DNA of 64,000 bases from Emydura subglobosa (GCA_007922225.1 ML680053.1:20074694-20138693); one strand, 5' to 3'. Shown: positions 24,601 to 37,439, counted from the stretch's first letter. Program-made: numbers and translations. Notes: generated from the letters alone by a model not told the origin.

Positions 24601-27004
24601 CCCACCAGTTTTCTGCACTGGGGGTGGAGGTGGAATATGAAACAGGGGAATGAGAAAAATAATTTCGAAAGTGCAGGGAAGTGGATAAGAAAATAAGATC
24701 TGGAGAACATCTCCCAGATGAGAAAAGTGAGTCTGCAAGTGAGTCATTACAGGACCCTTGCACAGAAGAAATTGATCAGTAGAAAAGAACCATAAAGGTT
24801 AGGAGAATCTGCTGAAATTTTTAAGTGGAAAAAAAGGATTGTGATTCTTGCCTACGAGCAAAAGGAGATAAGAGCTGTACTAGGCCATAGCCTAGAGCAT
24901 TCAACACCTGCACTAAAAAGTAGATACAGCAGATTGAACAGGATGGTCAAGTAAGTTAGGATAGACAGACAGATAGAAGGGAAGAGTTTTTCTTCGTATA
25001 TTTACTTATTCCGTAGGCCGGGGTGACTTAGGGATTTATTAAGACTACTCTGGGACTGCGTCTTTTCTGCAAGTTGAGCTCTAATTCAGCAAAGCACTTA
25101 AGTCTATGCTTACATCTCAATGACCAGAGTTGGAGCTGTTGGCTGTTTAATACTTTTGAAAATCAGGTTATGCATTTAGGTGCTTAAATGTGGATTTAGG
25201 ACACAAAATTTAGGCTCTCATTATTGAAGATCTGGGTTATTGTTTTCAAGTGTTGGTATGGATGTCTGTTATGTATGTCAGAAGAACCTTACCCAGCACA
25301 GTTGTCTATCCTGTATCTGAAGAACTACACTCCATTTTTTCTTCACATCTCTGCAGAATTGTCTTTTCCTATACTGTAAAAATGTGCAAATGTGTCCACA
25401 CTGCTAAATCCATGCACAAGTTACTAACATTTAAAACTCATTTTTAACAAAGGCAATTGCCCAGCTTCACATTAGACTATTCCAGCCAGAGAACAGAAAA
25501 CGTAAGGTCTGACACACAACTCTGACATTTAATCTGAGATGATAAATTGTGATCTATCTATTCATTAGGCATGGACTGATGCAACAGTGTCCATCTTGCT
25601 CATGTCAGACCCAACACTGAAATCCACACGACTTTTCTTAATGCCATGGTTTAAATCATTTTTATCTGTGAATGTGAGGTTTTCATTAAAATCATGTTAG
25701 ATTAATTTTAAATGCGCATATTTCATTACAATTAATCTAAAGTCTTATCCAAGCATATTAATCACAATACATGTTTATGAGTATAGCACATACAGATCTG
25801 GTTGTATATTACAAACATGTTTGTATAAACAGAGCCTTATAAAATTATTAATAAATCTGCAAACACAAACAAGATGGCCCTTATTATCTCACCACACATT
25901 TGAAATAAAATGATCCGGAAGCTTAAAAATAGCTCAGAAAATCTTCCTTCAATCTTCAAAATGTTATGCTATTTCTTCTTGTATATCCTACAACTGATTA
26001 AAAAAATAAGCACTTCAAATCAAATCTGCATTCTTGTACTAAGATTAGTTCCTGATAAAACAAAATAAACTTCTATTATATACAAACAACTTGGATTTGA
26101 GACTATCTCTGGAGATTATTGGTTTCTTAAGGGTACATTGTCAAGATAGAATCATACGTCAAAGTCTGTGCTGAATCTCCCAATCTCTCATCATTTCCTT
26201 ATAGAAACTTTTTAATTTTAAGAATAACTGAAATGTACCAACATTAAGAAATCGAACTGTGCATCAACATTGGGTGGATCAGTATTAAATAGTGTTCCAG
26301 TAGGTGGTGGTTTTAGAATGTTAACCCTACTCCTTTAGTTCCTTATATACCTGCGAGGGCAGGGCTGACAACAGTCTAGGAGATTCAAGGAAAACGAGAT
26401 TCAAAAAAGTTCCAGACCATTCCAAGAGGTTAGTAAAAAATGAATTGTTTTATTTCAAACATTCTATTTTTTCTTTTGTCGCTAACAACAAAAACAGCAC
26501 CTTGAACCCAGTCACTTGGGTCGCCTGCCCCTAAATCCACCCCTGCACACACAAACAAACCTTTCCATTTACTCCCATAAAACAATCCTCCCTCCTAGAA
26601 ATTGCATCCTGCCCCTGCAGGCCTCTCATTCCCACAAGCTAGCCATGCCTCCCAAATACTGGTCCTAGACAGCACCAGTCCCAACCGAGCGATCATTCCC
26701 TAAGGACAGGGATAGAAATAACATCAGCGACCCTCCCCTCTTGCAAATGAGAACCACAAATTACTTCCATTGATGCCAAAATCATCTTCAGCGCAGGCAG
26801 AAAAGCTCCACACACACACACTCCTATGCCTCACCCCTCCTAGTATAGTAAACTATAAAGCAAGTTACAAATGAACTATAAAGGCAAAACATGTTTTCAT
26901 AACAAAAATGTCAAAAAACACAAGAGTTCTCTGCTACCCTGCCAGGGGGTCTCTTAAAGGGCTCAGCCTTGAAACAGACACATTGCAGGCAGGGCAACAG
27001 ATCA
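21666..27004. other. long intron stretch with no recognised feature
   Basis: More than 5 kb without a clear transposon, exon or structured element. A short half palindrome occurs at about 25080-25120 (CAGCAAAGCACTTAAG). Possible functional content such as an intronic enhancer cannot be judged without cross-species alignment. Confidence 0.5.
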
Positions 27005-27220
27005 GTGGACAGGGCATGGGCCTATGACCTTGATTGTGCCACTGACTTTCTCTGTGACCTTGAGCAAGTCACTCAAACACCCTGTACCCATTTCCCCTCT
27101 TACTCTTGTCTATTTAGTTCATGAACCTTTGGGATGGAAACTGTCTCTCACTGTGTATTTGTACTGTGCCCTGATCTTGGTTGCAGCCCCTCGATGTTCC
27201 TGTAATATAAATCATTAATA
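27005..27220 (+). repeat. MIR-like SINE copy
   Basis: GTGCCACTGACTTTCTCTGT then GACCTTGAGCAAGTCACTCA is the MIR core in forward orientation. It continues into a reptile-type tail (GGGATGGAAACTGTCTCTCA, TTGTACTGTGCC) and ends in AATAAT repeats. Confidence 0.65.
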
Positions 27221-27826
27221 ATATCATCAGGTACAACGGAGCAGTGACCCTAAGCAGACAACTCTTTGAGAGGTCTGGCTGCCCTTTAAGGGCTGAAAAG
27301 TGATACATTAGACAATGTGGTCAAATGTTTATGTTCTATTTATACATGCAGCAAAACAGAGAATGCAGGTTTTTGCATATCTCAGGTACAGCAGACATTA
27401 CAAACATTTGACACCAGCAAACCAAATCCCTCTCATATCTCTTGTCTACCCAGGAATCTAGTCAACTTGTGCCCTTATTACAAGCATTTACCCTCTGTTC
27501 TGCTTCCTGTCACTGTTTCCTCAGTAGGATGGTACCGTTGCTCTGGCCATCCTTGCTGTTTAGTGTCCAGCAGCTGATTGCTGGCACCGCCACCACTGTG
27601 TCCTGTCATGGTCATTGGCTGGTTATGGAGTGAGGGTACATACAGTTCCCAGTAAGCCATCACTCCTACTACAATGATCCTCTTCATACCAGCCCTCCCA
27701 GTGTCACACTTCTACAGAGAACATGCTGATGCATAGGGATAGCAGTGTATTTAAAACTGTCTGGCACCCTGAAGTGACACTCTCATAATGTGCTGCTTCC
27801 CTTAGTCGTGCCTTCTTTTATTCTGA

Positions 27827-27828
<2 letters not shown>

Positions 27829-27876
<48 letters not shown>
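27829..27876 (+). repeat. (AC)24 microsatellite
   Basis: An uninterrupted run of 24 AC units. It is the purest and longest dinucleotide repeat in the window and likely length-polymorphic. Confidence 0.98.
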
Positions 27877-27879
<3 letters not shown>

Positions 27880-28292
27880 TTCTAAATGGTGTGTGGAGTA
27901 TGCTGAAGATGAGTTATGCTGCCTGCTGTTCATTCTTCTGGCAGCAAGCGCAAGAGCACCTACAGTTTGGAGTAAGATGACCAACTTTTACGACAAATTC
28001 CCTTGTATGGTGCACAATGGACTGGATAATTAGATGTCTGACTCCAAGGGCTGTCATAAACCCTAGAAGTAACAGAGAACAGATACCAGTCTACATTCTG
28101 GCCCATCTGTGCTCTGGTGGCACAAAGGTTCAGTAAATGAGCCTGAAGTGGGTGGCTGAGGATTCCCCCACACTGATAGATTCACCCACTGCTTTACGGG
28201 CAGCATAGCAGACTCTATGACACCCTCTCCTGACCCTCCTCTAACTCACCCTCAATGTAGAGGACATACTGGTGTCATGAGTCTTATCTGTG

Positions 28293-28585
28293 GTCTACAC
28301 TGACCTGGAGATTCGGCAGCAGTCGAAGGGAGTTACGCAAACTACGCAGAGTAGCTTGCGTAACTCCCATTGACTGCTCTGCTTCCCTTCTGTGCGCCGT
28401 CTTCACTGCACTGCGCCGACAGGAACTGTGTTCCCATCAATGCAGCACCATGCTACTTGAGGGGGTGGTTTTACTCAGTCGACTTGCTGATCAATTGAGC
28501 GGGTCTACACTGACCGCTCAATCGATCCAGAAAGATCGATCTGGCGGCGGCGACTTTGCCGCCGTCAGTATAGGCAAACCCTCAG
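28293..28585. mobile_element. non-autonomous DNA transposon (Harbinger-like) with hairpins
   Basis: The left side begins GGTCTACACTGACC and the right side ends GTCAGTATAGGC, an imperfect terminal inverted repeat. Inside are a 17-bp hairpin (28328-28368), a second GGTCTACACTGACC with GAGCG / CGCTC flanks at about 28496-28521, and GGCGGC / GCCGCC around 28543-28565. It is GC-richer than its surroundings. No coding sequence. Confidence 0.55.
28328..28368. repeat. 41-nt hairpin
   Basis: Arms GGGAGTTACGCAA and TTGCGTAACTCCC pair perfectly over 13 bp, then an A/C mismatch, then CTAC / GTAG, leaving a GCAGA loop. It is part of the DNA element described around it. Confidence 0.9.
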
Positions 28586-29319
28586 AGACCTGAGTTTGCC
28601 TAATTTACACTGGCAGGCCACACCAGCCCCTGGCAGAACCAGAGAGAAGGAGAGATCATCAGTGGACTTAAAACCTTTGCTCTTTCTCTCTTCATCTGTG
28701 AAGAGCAAGACTCTGGTGCAGCTGGGGATCTGGGCCTAGAATGAATAGTTCTCCTATGGTATTTTTTAATATGAGGCATGAAGTGTACAAGCCATAATAG
28801 TGTAAACTAATAAAAATTCATTTCTGTATAAGTATTTTGTCTTTGTTTGTAACATAAACTTGGCTTTTGATAATGAAGATTACATTAGTCAGGTGACAGG
28901 ACAGCAATGCAGACAGACAATATACTGGAGAGGGAACACATTGGTTCACTTCTCCAAATAAAGTCACAGTCATTCAGCTTCTGGTTTCATCTCATAGCAG
29001 CATGGAATCTAATTTAATACCACAATAATTTATATGTATATTTAACGGACCTATGGTTATGAAATCACTTTATCTGTAAGAAGGAAAATGGGTCAAAGAG
29101 GTTAATCCAACTAAGCGTCAAGATTAGAGAGGTCTGAGCTGCAAAATATTGCTCTAGATTTTGATCCCTGCAGTTCTGGAGTGTTCAGATACAGGGTTTT
29201 GATTCAAGCCTATGTCTAATAAAGACCTAGACATGAAATTAAACATGACTATTTTAAACACAAACAACCTAGTTCAGTAAATCAGAGGCTAGCGAGAGCT
29301 GTCATTATTATTTAGCTAC

Positions 29320-30560
29320 CTAGCAGCACAGGCAGAGCCCAATGTACTCTGGAGGACAATGAAACCAAATTCCACAGCCACTAAAGGGCAGCATCTCCTG
29401 AATTCTGCAGCAGCAACTCCTAAATTCTGTGGCAACATTAATTTATTCCATTGCTGTCTAACACCCTTCATTTCCATCTGCTCCATGGCCTCCTCAAAAC
29501 ACACAGACCTATGAGCCATAGCTGGAAAATACTTGCTGACAAAAGAAGAACTGATCATTATTTTCAGAGTATTATTTCTTAGGAACGCTTTTTCACTATT
29601 TCCCCAGTGGCTCCACACCCTGAGCTTCGCCTCTTCTGGTGTCGCCCCAGTGGCCCAGCTGAAGCCCTCCTTCCCCTCACATGTACTAGTGAAGACAATA
29701 GCTAGTAGCAGCTCCAGAGGTTTGTTCTTCCTGGTTTCCCAGTTACTTAGCTGCTGTGCTGTTCTCCAGGCTGCCCAACTCACTAGCCTTCACTTCTGGT
29801 TCTACACTCTCCATGGCTGCAAGCTAGACTCTGAAGTAGGGTCTCTGCTGCCTAGTTCCGTGGAACAATGCAGACAGCATGCACTGTGTCATCTCTTTTG
29901 CTCTTTAGACAACAAACATAACAGAAAGCAACCACACGGTCATGGTGGGGTCCAAATAACCAATTTTATAAACAATATACAACATGCAAAGCCTAGCTAC
30001 ATGCACAGGCTGCTGTTGTGGCTAGAAGCAGATTTTGCAACCGGGAAGCAATGGGTCATTAGTGGTGCTTCCCTATTCAACAGGTGCACTTGTCCTCCAC
30101 TGCCGCTGCCCCTCCTCTCTGCAGCAGCACCCTTCACTCCAACACTGGAATGCTAATGCCAGCCCAGTGATAAGGGGATGCCCCTCAGGAGAAGCAGGGG
30201 CTGGAAAGCAAGCCACCCCAAACTCACCTGGAAGCTCACCTGTCCTGTACCATGGGGCTGGGCCTGGCTTCCCACTCCAGGCATTGCGACCTGGTACACA
30301 GGGGTTGCAGCACCATTCAGGTTTGGCTCAGCTGCCCCCTGTCATGATGGAGAGGCAGTAAAGCCAAATTTGAGAGAATGGCATTGAGGCATGGTGCACA
30401 GGGTCACAGCGCCATACGACCCCATGCTCCAGGTCACAACACTCCGACTGGGGGGTGGGCATAGCCTTGTAGAACAGGAGTGACTCTTGCTGAGCGAGTG
30501 CCAGATGGACTCACTCTCCAGCCCCATGTGAATTCTCGTGATGTACACCTTCTTTTGTCA
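29320..30560. other. unclassified GC-richer block
   Basis: Open frames of 155 and 207 codons overlap on opposite strands, but neither product has domain-like order or family similarity. Around 30278-30420 two direct copies of a unit (CATTGCGACCTGGTACACAG and CATTGAGGCATGGTGCACAG) lie about 100 bp apart. The same unit occurs near 36.67 and 62.62 kb, so at least this part is an interspersed repeat. Confidence 0.4.
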
Positions 30561-30575
30561 ATTGCATAAAAGATG

Positions 30576-30595
30576 ACACACACACACACACACAC
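30576..30595 (+). repeat. (CA)n microsatellite
   Basis: A short pure CA run of about ten units. Confidence 0.9.
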
Positions 30596-30811
30596 CTAAA
30601 GACCATTGGGGGGGCAGTGCCCTCCTACCCCCTATTAGTTCAACCACTAGTGGAAGACAGCGAGGCCTATTAGAGGGCTTGCAAACTATTTAAAGTTTAC
30701 AACTCAGTTCCTATAATCCAATTAACTACTACTTCTGGAGAAAGCTGGAGAGCAGGAAGCAGCTTAAGGCAGGTCCCAGCAGGACACAGAGACACAAAAC
30801 AAAATAATAGA

Positions 30812-31520
30812 AATCACAGAAATGTAAGATTGGAAGGGACCTTGAGAGGTCATCTAGTCCATCCTCCTGATCTGAGGTAGGATTAAGTATTCTTAGACTA
30901 TGCCTGACAGGTGTTTGTCTAACCTGTTCTTAAAAACCTCCAATGACCAGGATTCCACAACCTCCCTAGGTAACTTGTTCCAGGGATTAACTATCCTTAT
31001 AGATAATTTTTTTTCTAATATCCAGACTAAATCCCTTTTGCTTCAAACTAAGCCAATTTCTTGTGCTATCCTCAGTTGACTTGAACAATGGAACAATTGA
31101 TCACTGTCCTCTTTATAACAGCATTTTATGTATTTGGAGACTGTTTACATGTCCCCTCTCAGCCTTCTCTTCTCTAGGTTAAACCTGCCTTGTTCTTTTA
31201 ACCTTTCCTCACAGGACGTGTTTTCTAAATCTCTTATCATCTTTGTTGGTCTCCTCTGGATTCTCCCCTGTTGGTTCACATCTTTCTTAAAGTATGGTAC
31301 ACAAAATTGGACACAATATTCCACCTGAGGCCTCACCAGTGCCGAGTGCAGCAGAAAAATTACCTCCCGTGTCTAACAAAGGACACTCCTGTTAATACAT
31401 GCAAAAATTACCTTTGCCTTTTTCACAACTGCATCACTTTATTGACTCATATTCAACTTGTGATCCACGATAAGCCCCAGAACCTTTTCTGCAGTACTAC
31501 CACCTAGCCAGTTATTCCCA
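30812..31520 (-). mobile_element. CR1 LINE 3' fragment
   Basis: The plus strand starts AATCACAGAAATGTAAGATT and GGAAGGGACCTTGAGAGGTC, the CR1 3' end in reverse. The minus strand at 31145-31336 reads [20 protein letters not shown] then [20 protein letters not shown], the CR1 C-terminal region. Diverged, with many stops. Confidence 0.88.
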
Positions 31521-32884
31521 TTTTGTATTTGTGCGAATGGGGAGTTCTGCGGTATCCTGAAAAATGACAGATACCTTGGCTATGGAATTATGGAACACAT
31601 GGGGCCTTGACAAAGGTGAATGGAGCAGTTCACATCTGCAAGAGCTACTGTTTCAGGTTGTTTACAGACTCACGGAGCTGACACTGCATTTGTTAAAAGT
31701 CAGTTCCATTTCCAAGGTGCAACCATAAGTACTACAAACTTTTTTTGGTTATTTTTTAATGAAAGCTGATATTCTGGAGCACAATTCAGCTACAATTCCT
31801 GGCCATGGAATAAATGGGGCCTGGACCCTAGGTGACTGGAGTGCTGGATCATGGGTGAAAGTAGCAAGCATATAACTGAATCCCTGCTTTGAAGAGCTGA
31901 GGGCTGCGTGACACTGAGCACCCTTGTTTCCCACTGCAGTTAGTGCAAGTTGAGGATTCTCTGCACACCACAGGGCCAAGCCCCGACAGTCTGAAGATAG
32001 ACTAGAACACATAACACACAGAATGAGGCATGGATTTAAGGATGGAATCTTCATAGAACTGGTGGCTCTATAGGAGTTTCCTGAAGAAGGATAGAGGAAG
32101 GAAACTGGTGAACAAAAAGAGAAAGTTCATTGCTGTAAACTGAATAAAAATAAAAAGTGGGAAGGAGAAAAACCAGAAACTTCAGTCTATGCTGGGAAAT
32201 AATGAAGAGATACCTAAAATATGGATTAAATTTCCTAGTATGGTCATGAGGCATAAGATGGCCAATAACAGTGGAATTGGTTGTTCAAAGATAAAATATA
32301 TTTAAGACTATAAAGCTGTCTGATCCAGAAAGACATTTTAGAAATAGCAAAAGCTCATCCAACCAGCCAGGCTGTCTCTTTCAGGTGTTTTACAATTCCA
32401 CCTTCCTGTTTTTCCCACATCCTCTCCTCTGTTTTATAACCTGAATTCATGTATACTCTTTGCATATTGCCATCCTGAGTAATTTATCTTTTAGGTGATA
32501 TGTGTCTGCCCAAGTCTATTTTTAACTCCTCATTTCTTAATTTTAGATTAGCCCTCTGGTTTTGACCCCATTATTTGTTGGAAAAATTGTCTCCTATTCT
32601 ACATTCAGATTCTACCAGAAGATTCTCTTCTTTTGCAGATGTCCACAAGACAACAATACAATACAATACAATTAAGCTAAAAATAAGAAACAAACAAAAC
32701 CTCCAAGTTACTCCCTGCACTGGCCTTCCCAGTTCCTGTTGTGGTCTCTGTTTTGTTTAGACTGAAAGATCTTCAGGGCACAGACTTTCTGCACTTTACA
32801 TTGTCAGAGTTTAAAAGATACTAATAAATAATAACGAGGCTTAGCAAAATTTGATTTTTAATTTTTTTCTAATGTCCTTGATTC
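31521..32884. other. intron, no gene
   Basis: Nothing recognised except a short (AATAC)n run at about 32655-32671. Open frames are short and not protein-like. Confidence 0.5.
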
Positions 32885-33068
32885 AGCTCTGTGCACTGCG
32901 GGTCTATGCAGTGCAGACACCAGAGCCCCAGGTTCAAGCATGGGTTAGAAAAGCCTTAACATAGAGTTAAAAAACAGTGTAGATACTCAAGCCCAGGATT
33001 ACCTAACAGAGATCAGCTTGCTTGAGTCCCACTAATCCCGGGTTTACATTGAAGTGTAGACATACCTT
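32885..33068. mobile_element. non-autonomous DNA transposon fragment (TGTAGACATACC end)
   Basis: The right end CCCGGGTTTACATTGAAGTG and TAGACATACC is the complement of a GGTATGTCTACACT-type terminal repeat seen in the Harbinger-like copies here. The left side starts GCGGGTCTATGCAGTGCAGA. The ends are imperfect inverted repeats and no coding sequence lies between. Confidence 0.5.
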
Positions 33069-33164
33069 AAGATGCTTTTGGGGTTAACAGATTGTTTGAC
33101 TCTCCTCCCAGTCCTGTGACTGTTGTAGTAATTGCCCTTTACCTCCGAGGCTGAGAGAAGCCAA

Positions 33165-33660
33165 GTAATATGCTGGATCTAATGAACTCCCCATTCTGAC
33201 AGGAACAGACTGCTGGGTTACTCCATTCTTAGCCTTTTCATTATGAAAAGTTCCATATATGGCTATAGTTTGTTTCCTGGGCTTCAGCCAGTTTTCTGTC
33301 CTGTATCCTTTTTCTTCTTCTGTTCAATGACACTTTACTACAACAGTTAATCTCTGATGTGAAAGCTTGTCAAATGCCCTCTGAAAATCTAAGCATACTA
33401 TATCCAATGAATTTTCCTTATCAGACATGACAGTTATACAGTATCTTAAAAGAACTTCAGAAGATTAACTAAGCATGATCTCTTGCTCTCGAATTTAAGT
33501 TGGCTATCAACAATCAAACCGTTCTTTTTTCAGAGATTCTCCTACACTATCCATTAAGGGAATTTCCAGGATTTTTGTATAACAGATAACTTGTCAGACT
33601 GAAATATTTCAGTCTCCTCCTTTCAGAATGTAATCCTTGACTTTAAGCCCTCCTACAGCA
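33165..33660 (-). mobile_element. CR1-like LINE, central RT fragment
   Basis: The minus strand, across frames, reads DSQLKFESKRSCLVNLLKFF and DIVCLDFQRAFDKLSHQRL-like. These correspond to the QHGFxxGRSCLTNLLEFF and YLDFQKAFDKVPHQRLL blocks of CR1 reverse transcriptases. No 3' end is attached, so it is an internal piece of an old copy. Confidence 0.6.
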
Positions 33661-33954
33661 GGATGAAACATGATTACTAAAATAACAGAACAGTAGAGGG
33701 AATAGAGAGAACCTCCACTGTGTCTCAAGCTTTGTCCTATCTTAGCAACACATTAATTTATTAGTGCGACACATTCAAAAATCTGTCTCAAGGAATTAAA
33801 AACGTATCTCCTTAAAATACTCAGTGGTCTTAATCTTCCAGGATAATTCAAATAGCATTTTTGGTCTTGGTCAATTGTGGGGAAAAAAAGATTCCTATCT
33901 GGAGAAAAAAATACAATAATGAAAGCTGGGCAAAGAAAGATAATAATGTTTCAT

Positions 33955-34360
33955 GGAGGATTTTGTTATTTCAGAACTTGGTTTAGCTCCAAATTAGAAT
34001 GAAACTCGACATTTTCAAAATTCTCCATGAAAGGAAATGGAGCTGTAGCTCTGGGGCAGTCCACCTGTGGCCTGTCTAGGAGCAGGGGAGCCTGGAAGCC
34101 TAGGCTGCTGAGGAGCCATGAACCTGGGAATTAGGACTCCCAGGGCTTCCAGGTTCCGGGCAGCACATTGGCTTGGCTATCAAAGAGCTGGGAGGATGAG
34201 CTGGCAGAAAATAAGGCAGCTTTCTGACAGAGCCCTGCCTGGGCTCCACTGAAACGTCACTGAAATCAAACTGTCTCCTGGAAACAATTTGATTCTAACC
34301 AATCAGCACATTCTAACAGGAAAAAATGTTTCACTGGAATTCTTCAAACCAGCTCTAATA
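33955..34360. repeat. hAT-like non-autonomous repeat
   Basis: The right end (ACTGGAATTCTTCAAACCAG CTC) and the left end (GAACTTGGTTTAGCTCCAAA) are weak inverted counterparts. The interior is GC-rich with palindromic TGGAAGCC / GGCTTCCA-like words (AGCCTGGAAGCCTAGGCTGC). Similar interiors occur in reptilian MITEs. Confidence 0.35.
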
Positions 34361-34404
34361 ATACTGCAATACTGATTTGGGGCTAGACTGTGACTTTAGG
34401 CACA

Positions 34405-34670
34405 ACCCAAAGTTGGAAAAGAATGAGAATCCAAATGTTTAGTGTGCCTGGGACTCACGAGACCTGGGTTCAATTCCCTGCTCTGCCATAGATTTCCTGT
34501 GTGAGTTTGGGCAAGTTCTTTAGTCTCTCTGTGCGTAAGGTCCTCATCTGTAAAATGGGGATAATAGCACTGACCTACCTCACAGAGATATTGTGAGGTT
34601 AAAAACATGAAAGACTGTGAGGTGTTCAGACACTATAGTAATGGAGGCCATATACGTGCATAAAATAAAC
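34405..34670 (+). repeat. MIR SINE copy
   Basis: A forward MIR: a B-box-like GGTTCAATTCC, CTCTGCCATAGATTTCCTGT, TTGGGCAAGTTCTTTAGTCT, CTCATCTGTAAAATGGGGAT, then the CACAGAGATATTGTGAGGTT segment. It is the best-preserved MIR in the window. Confidence 0.9.
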
Positions 34671-35252
34671 TGCACAGTCCCAGGAGGCATGGTGACTCAG
34701 AAACAGCTCCCTGAGACACAATTTCTCCCCTGCAGCTTCTTTGTGCTAGTTAATAGCAGTAGTCAAAATGCATTAGGGAACTTTTAGCATGCCCATACAC
34801 AGTTAGCCTATGTCACGCTGGAACAACATAGATTTACACTCCAGCTTGCTGCACACTATTTGTTCATCTAGACAAGCCCAGTCGTTTTCTTCTGGCTGGC
34901 TTGAAGGCGAGCACACAGAATGCACTTACACCTGAGAGCAAATCAAAATTGCTTTCATTGCCTCTTGAGCACAAGTTCAGTTGAGCGAATTAAGGTACCA
35001 GGTCATGTAACTTCAATCATGTGGCCAAATCCAAACAACCTATTTCAAAACTTGAAATGCACTGAAAAAAAAGTTGCTTCATAATATTCTCAATCATCCA
35101 ATGTTGCACACGGCAGGGATACAAAACATTTCAGATCTGATTTTTAAAAGCGCATACACAAAATCAATGTGTGGTTACATCCCCAATTTGTGTGTGCAGT
35201 GCCCGTGACTGTGTATGAAAACTGGGTAACTGAAAGTGCAAACAGTGAATAG

Positions 35253-35425
35253 CTTCGTAGACTTTAAGGCCAGAAGGGACTATTATAACAATCTAGTCTG
35301 ACCTCCTGCATAACATAGGACATAGAATTTTACCAGATGGTTACTGTATCAAGTAACTCAGCCATAACTACTGGCTGAGCTAGAGCACATCTTTTAGAAA
35401 GGCATCTAATGCTGCTTATTTATTA
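35253..35425 (-). mobile_element. CR1-family 3' end fragment
   Basis: TAGACTTTAAGGCCAGAAGG and GACTATTATAACAATCTAGT followed by CTGACCTCCTGCATAACATA is the reverse of a CR1-type 3' untranslated tail common in turtles. It is non-coding. Confidence 0.6.
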
Positions 35426-35699
35426 TGGTTGATAATTATGGCTGTTTGCCCATATAGTTACTCAGTTTATGTGCATAATCATGGTAGCAATACATGCAAA
35501 TTAGGTATACAATTCCACACAAAACTTTTCCAAAAATCTGGCCCTCTGTGTCTAACTTTGATAAAATATTCTGACTTTGAAAAAAATTCTAAATAAGTTC
35601 TGCATGTTCACAGATGTTGTTTGAACTCGCATAAATACAAAGAACAACCCTCTTAAGAACAAAGTTCAAAGCTAAGAATCTCTTATGGATACGAAACAC

Positions 35700-35958
35700 A
35701 GGCCTCATCTACACAAGAAAGTTGCACAGGTAAAGTTAAAGCATGAATATAAACCAATATAGTTAAACCAGTGCAAAACACTTTGTGGAGAGTTTTATTT
35801 CTGTAAAGAAATTGTTTATTTTGTCTTAGTTACACCAGCTCCTAAAAAACTGAAAGAACCACCCTTATACCAAAATAAGAGTGTTTACATAGTTTTTTGC
35901 ACTGGTTTAACTATACTGGATTAAATTCACACCTTAACTTGTACCAGGACAACATGCC
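35700..35958. mobile_element. MITE with long terminal inverted repeats
   Basis: The left arm (AGGCCTCATCTACACAAGAA, then AATATAGTTAAACCAGTGCA) and the right arm (TGCACTGGTTTAACTATACT, then ACACCTTAACTTGTACC) are inverted copies over roughly 80 bp. The outermost right end is missing or degraded after about 35958. It is probably a hAT-derived element with no coding capacity. Confidence 0.7.
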
Positions 35959-36654
35959 GGGCCACAGATGAGAGTAAACTGAATGTGCTTAAACCCAAAA
36001 TAATGTAAAAATCAGATGGAAGGAACAGAGAGAAAATTGCCTTTTTGTTCTGGTGTTTTGTGCAGTACTAAATACCACAGTGATAAAGGCCGCAGATAAA
36101 GAGATTAGACAGATAATAGCAGGCTGGCCTAGCAACCTGTTAAACTGAGTAGCTCATCTGGCATAAGCACAACTCTCCAGCAGCCCAGTCTGGGCCTGTA
36201 TTTTCTCTTCTCACTCCAAACAAAGTGTATAAACAGTCTTTAAACATTAGCCTTCTTCACTAGCCACCAGTAATGCTACCAGTAATCAGGGAATACCTTG
36301 CTATAAAGATACACCACGTTGGTCTGAAGGTTATGAAGCCTGAGCTCTGAGTCACTAGGTGAGCAGTTGGGAAGCAGTTGAGAATATCAGGCTGCAAGTA
36401 GTCAAGAGTTAAATACTAAGGACAACCCAACTGACCCAAATGATCTTTGCTGTTGCAGTGTACATCCGCACTGGGTTGTATGGGCCCATGGGGCCCTTGT
36501 CACACCAATGTTCTGGAAAACAGGCCCAGACTCACCAGTGTTTTAGCCAGGGACAATCAGAATTTTGCCAAGGAGGGTGCCTATGTTATGTGCCCTGCTG
36601 CCCCAAATTTGAGTAGCATTACGAACTGTTGCACATGAAGGAAGGGAAGCTGGG

Positions 36655-36740
36655 CCAAATTTGCTGTGTGATCTAGCACGCAGGGTCACAATGCCATTCA
36701 AATCTGGCCAAGCTACCACTCCATCATGCCATGATTACCT
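36655..36740 (+). repeat. copy of the unclassified repeat also at 30.3 and 62.6 kb
   Basis: TAGCACGCAGGGTCACAATG, then CCATTCAAATCTGGCCAAGC and CATCATGCC, align with GGTACACAGGGGTTGCAGCA, CCATTCAGGTTTGGCTCAGC and GTCATGATGG at 30.3 kb. The borders of the full unit are not clear. Confidence 0.5.
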
Positions 36741-37439
36741 GGGAGGCTTCTCCCCTTCACCCAGGGATCTGCACCAAAAAGTTTACAAACCCAGCTACTA
36801 TAGCAGTGAAATGTGGGGGAGATCCAGGTCTCAGACCGCTCAAAGCTCTACTAAATTGCACCTGAAAATGAATCAAAGCCAGCATTGGTTATGGCCTCTC
36901 CCTCTTCACAGTCAAATCCTTCCTGTAGACTTACCATCTGCTGTCATGCCTATGTAAAAAACTACCAGTAGATGGCTTATATTGGAAGTTTGAGCGGTAA
37001 CTACATGTTAACATGGGCAATAATCTTTTTGATCACTTTTCATATATGTTGTACTCATTTTCCTTTGCTATCTAGTCATCTCTCTAACCTGCGAGCTCCT
37101 CAGGCAAAGGACTGTATCTTTTTTTCTTTTTTTTTTTTTTGGAAAGCACCATGCATAATTATGGGCACAAATATAAATCAGTGATAATAATATGGATCAA
37201 GTGTGTTACGCTCAAGGTAGCTCGACCCACTAAGAAGGTGAGTTGGCTCAGTTCACACTTGCTTTAGTTTCATGGTGAATGACTTGTAAAAGGGCTCATT
37301 ATATGCACATATTGAAAGGTTTTTCATGTTCCCCTTTAAGGTATGAGTTTCTTGCCATTAATAAGCCTTAAGTTATGATGTTACAGATGAACTTTGATCT
37401 TTTTTCTTGGCTCCATTAGCCAAGGGCGACCAGCTCGTC

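Noticed and set aside
27802..27984. Minus-strand frame with a long Cys/Val run
   Set aside because: It is a translation of the (AC)24 microsatellite.
29316..30156. 155- and 207-codon open frames on opposite strands
   Set aside because: Neither product looks like a protein family. Part of the block is a repeat, and frames of this length arise by chance in a window this size.
27829..30595. CA-rich repeats considered as a CRISPR-like or satellite array
   Set aside because: They are plain dinucleotide microsatellites with no spacer structure, and the genome is vertebrate.
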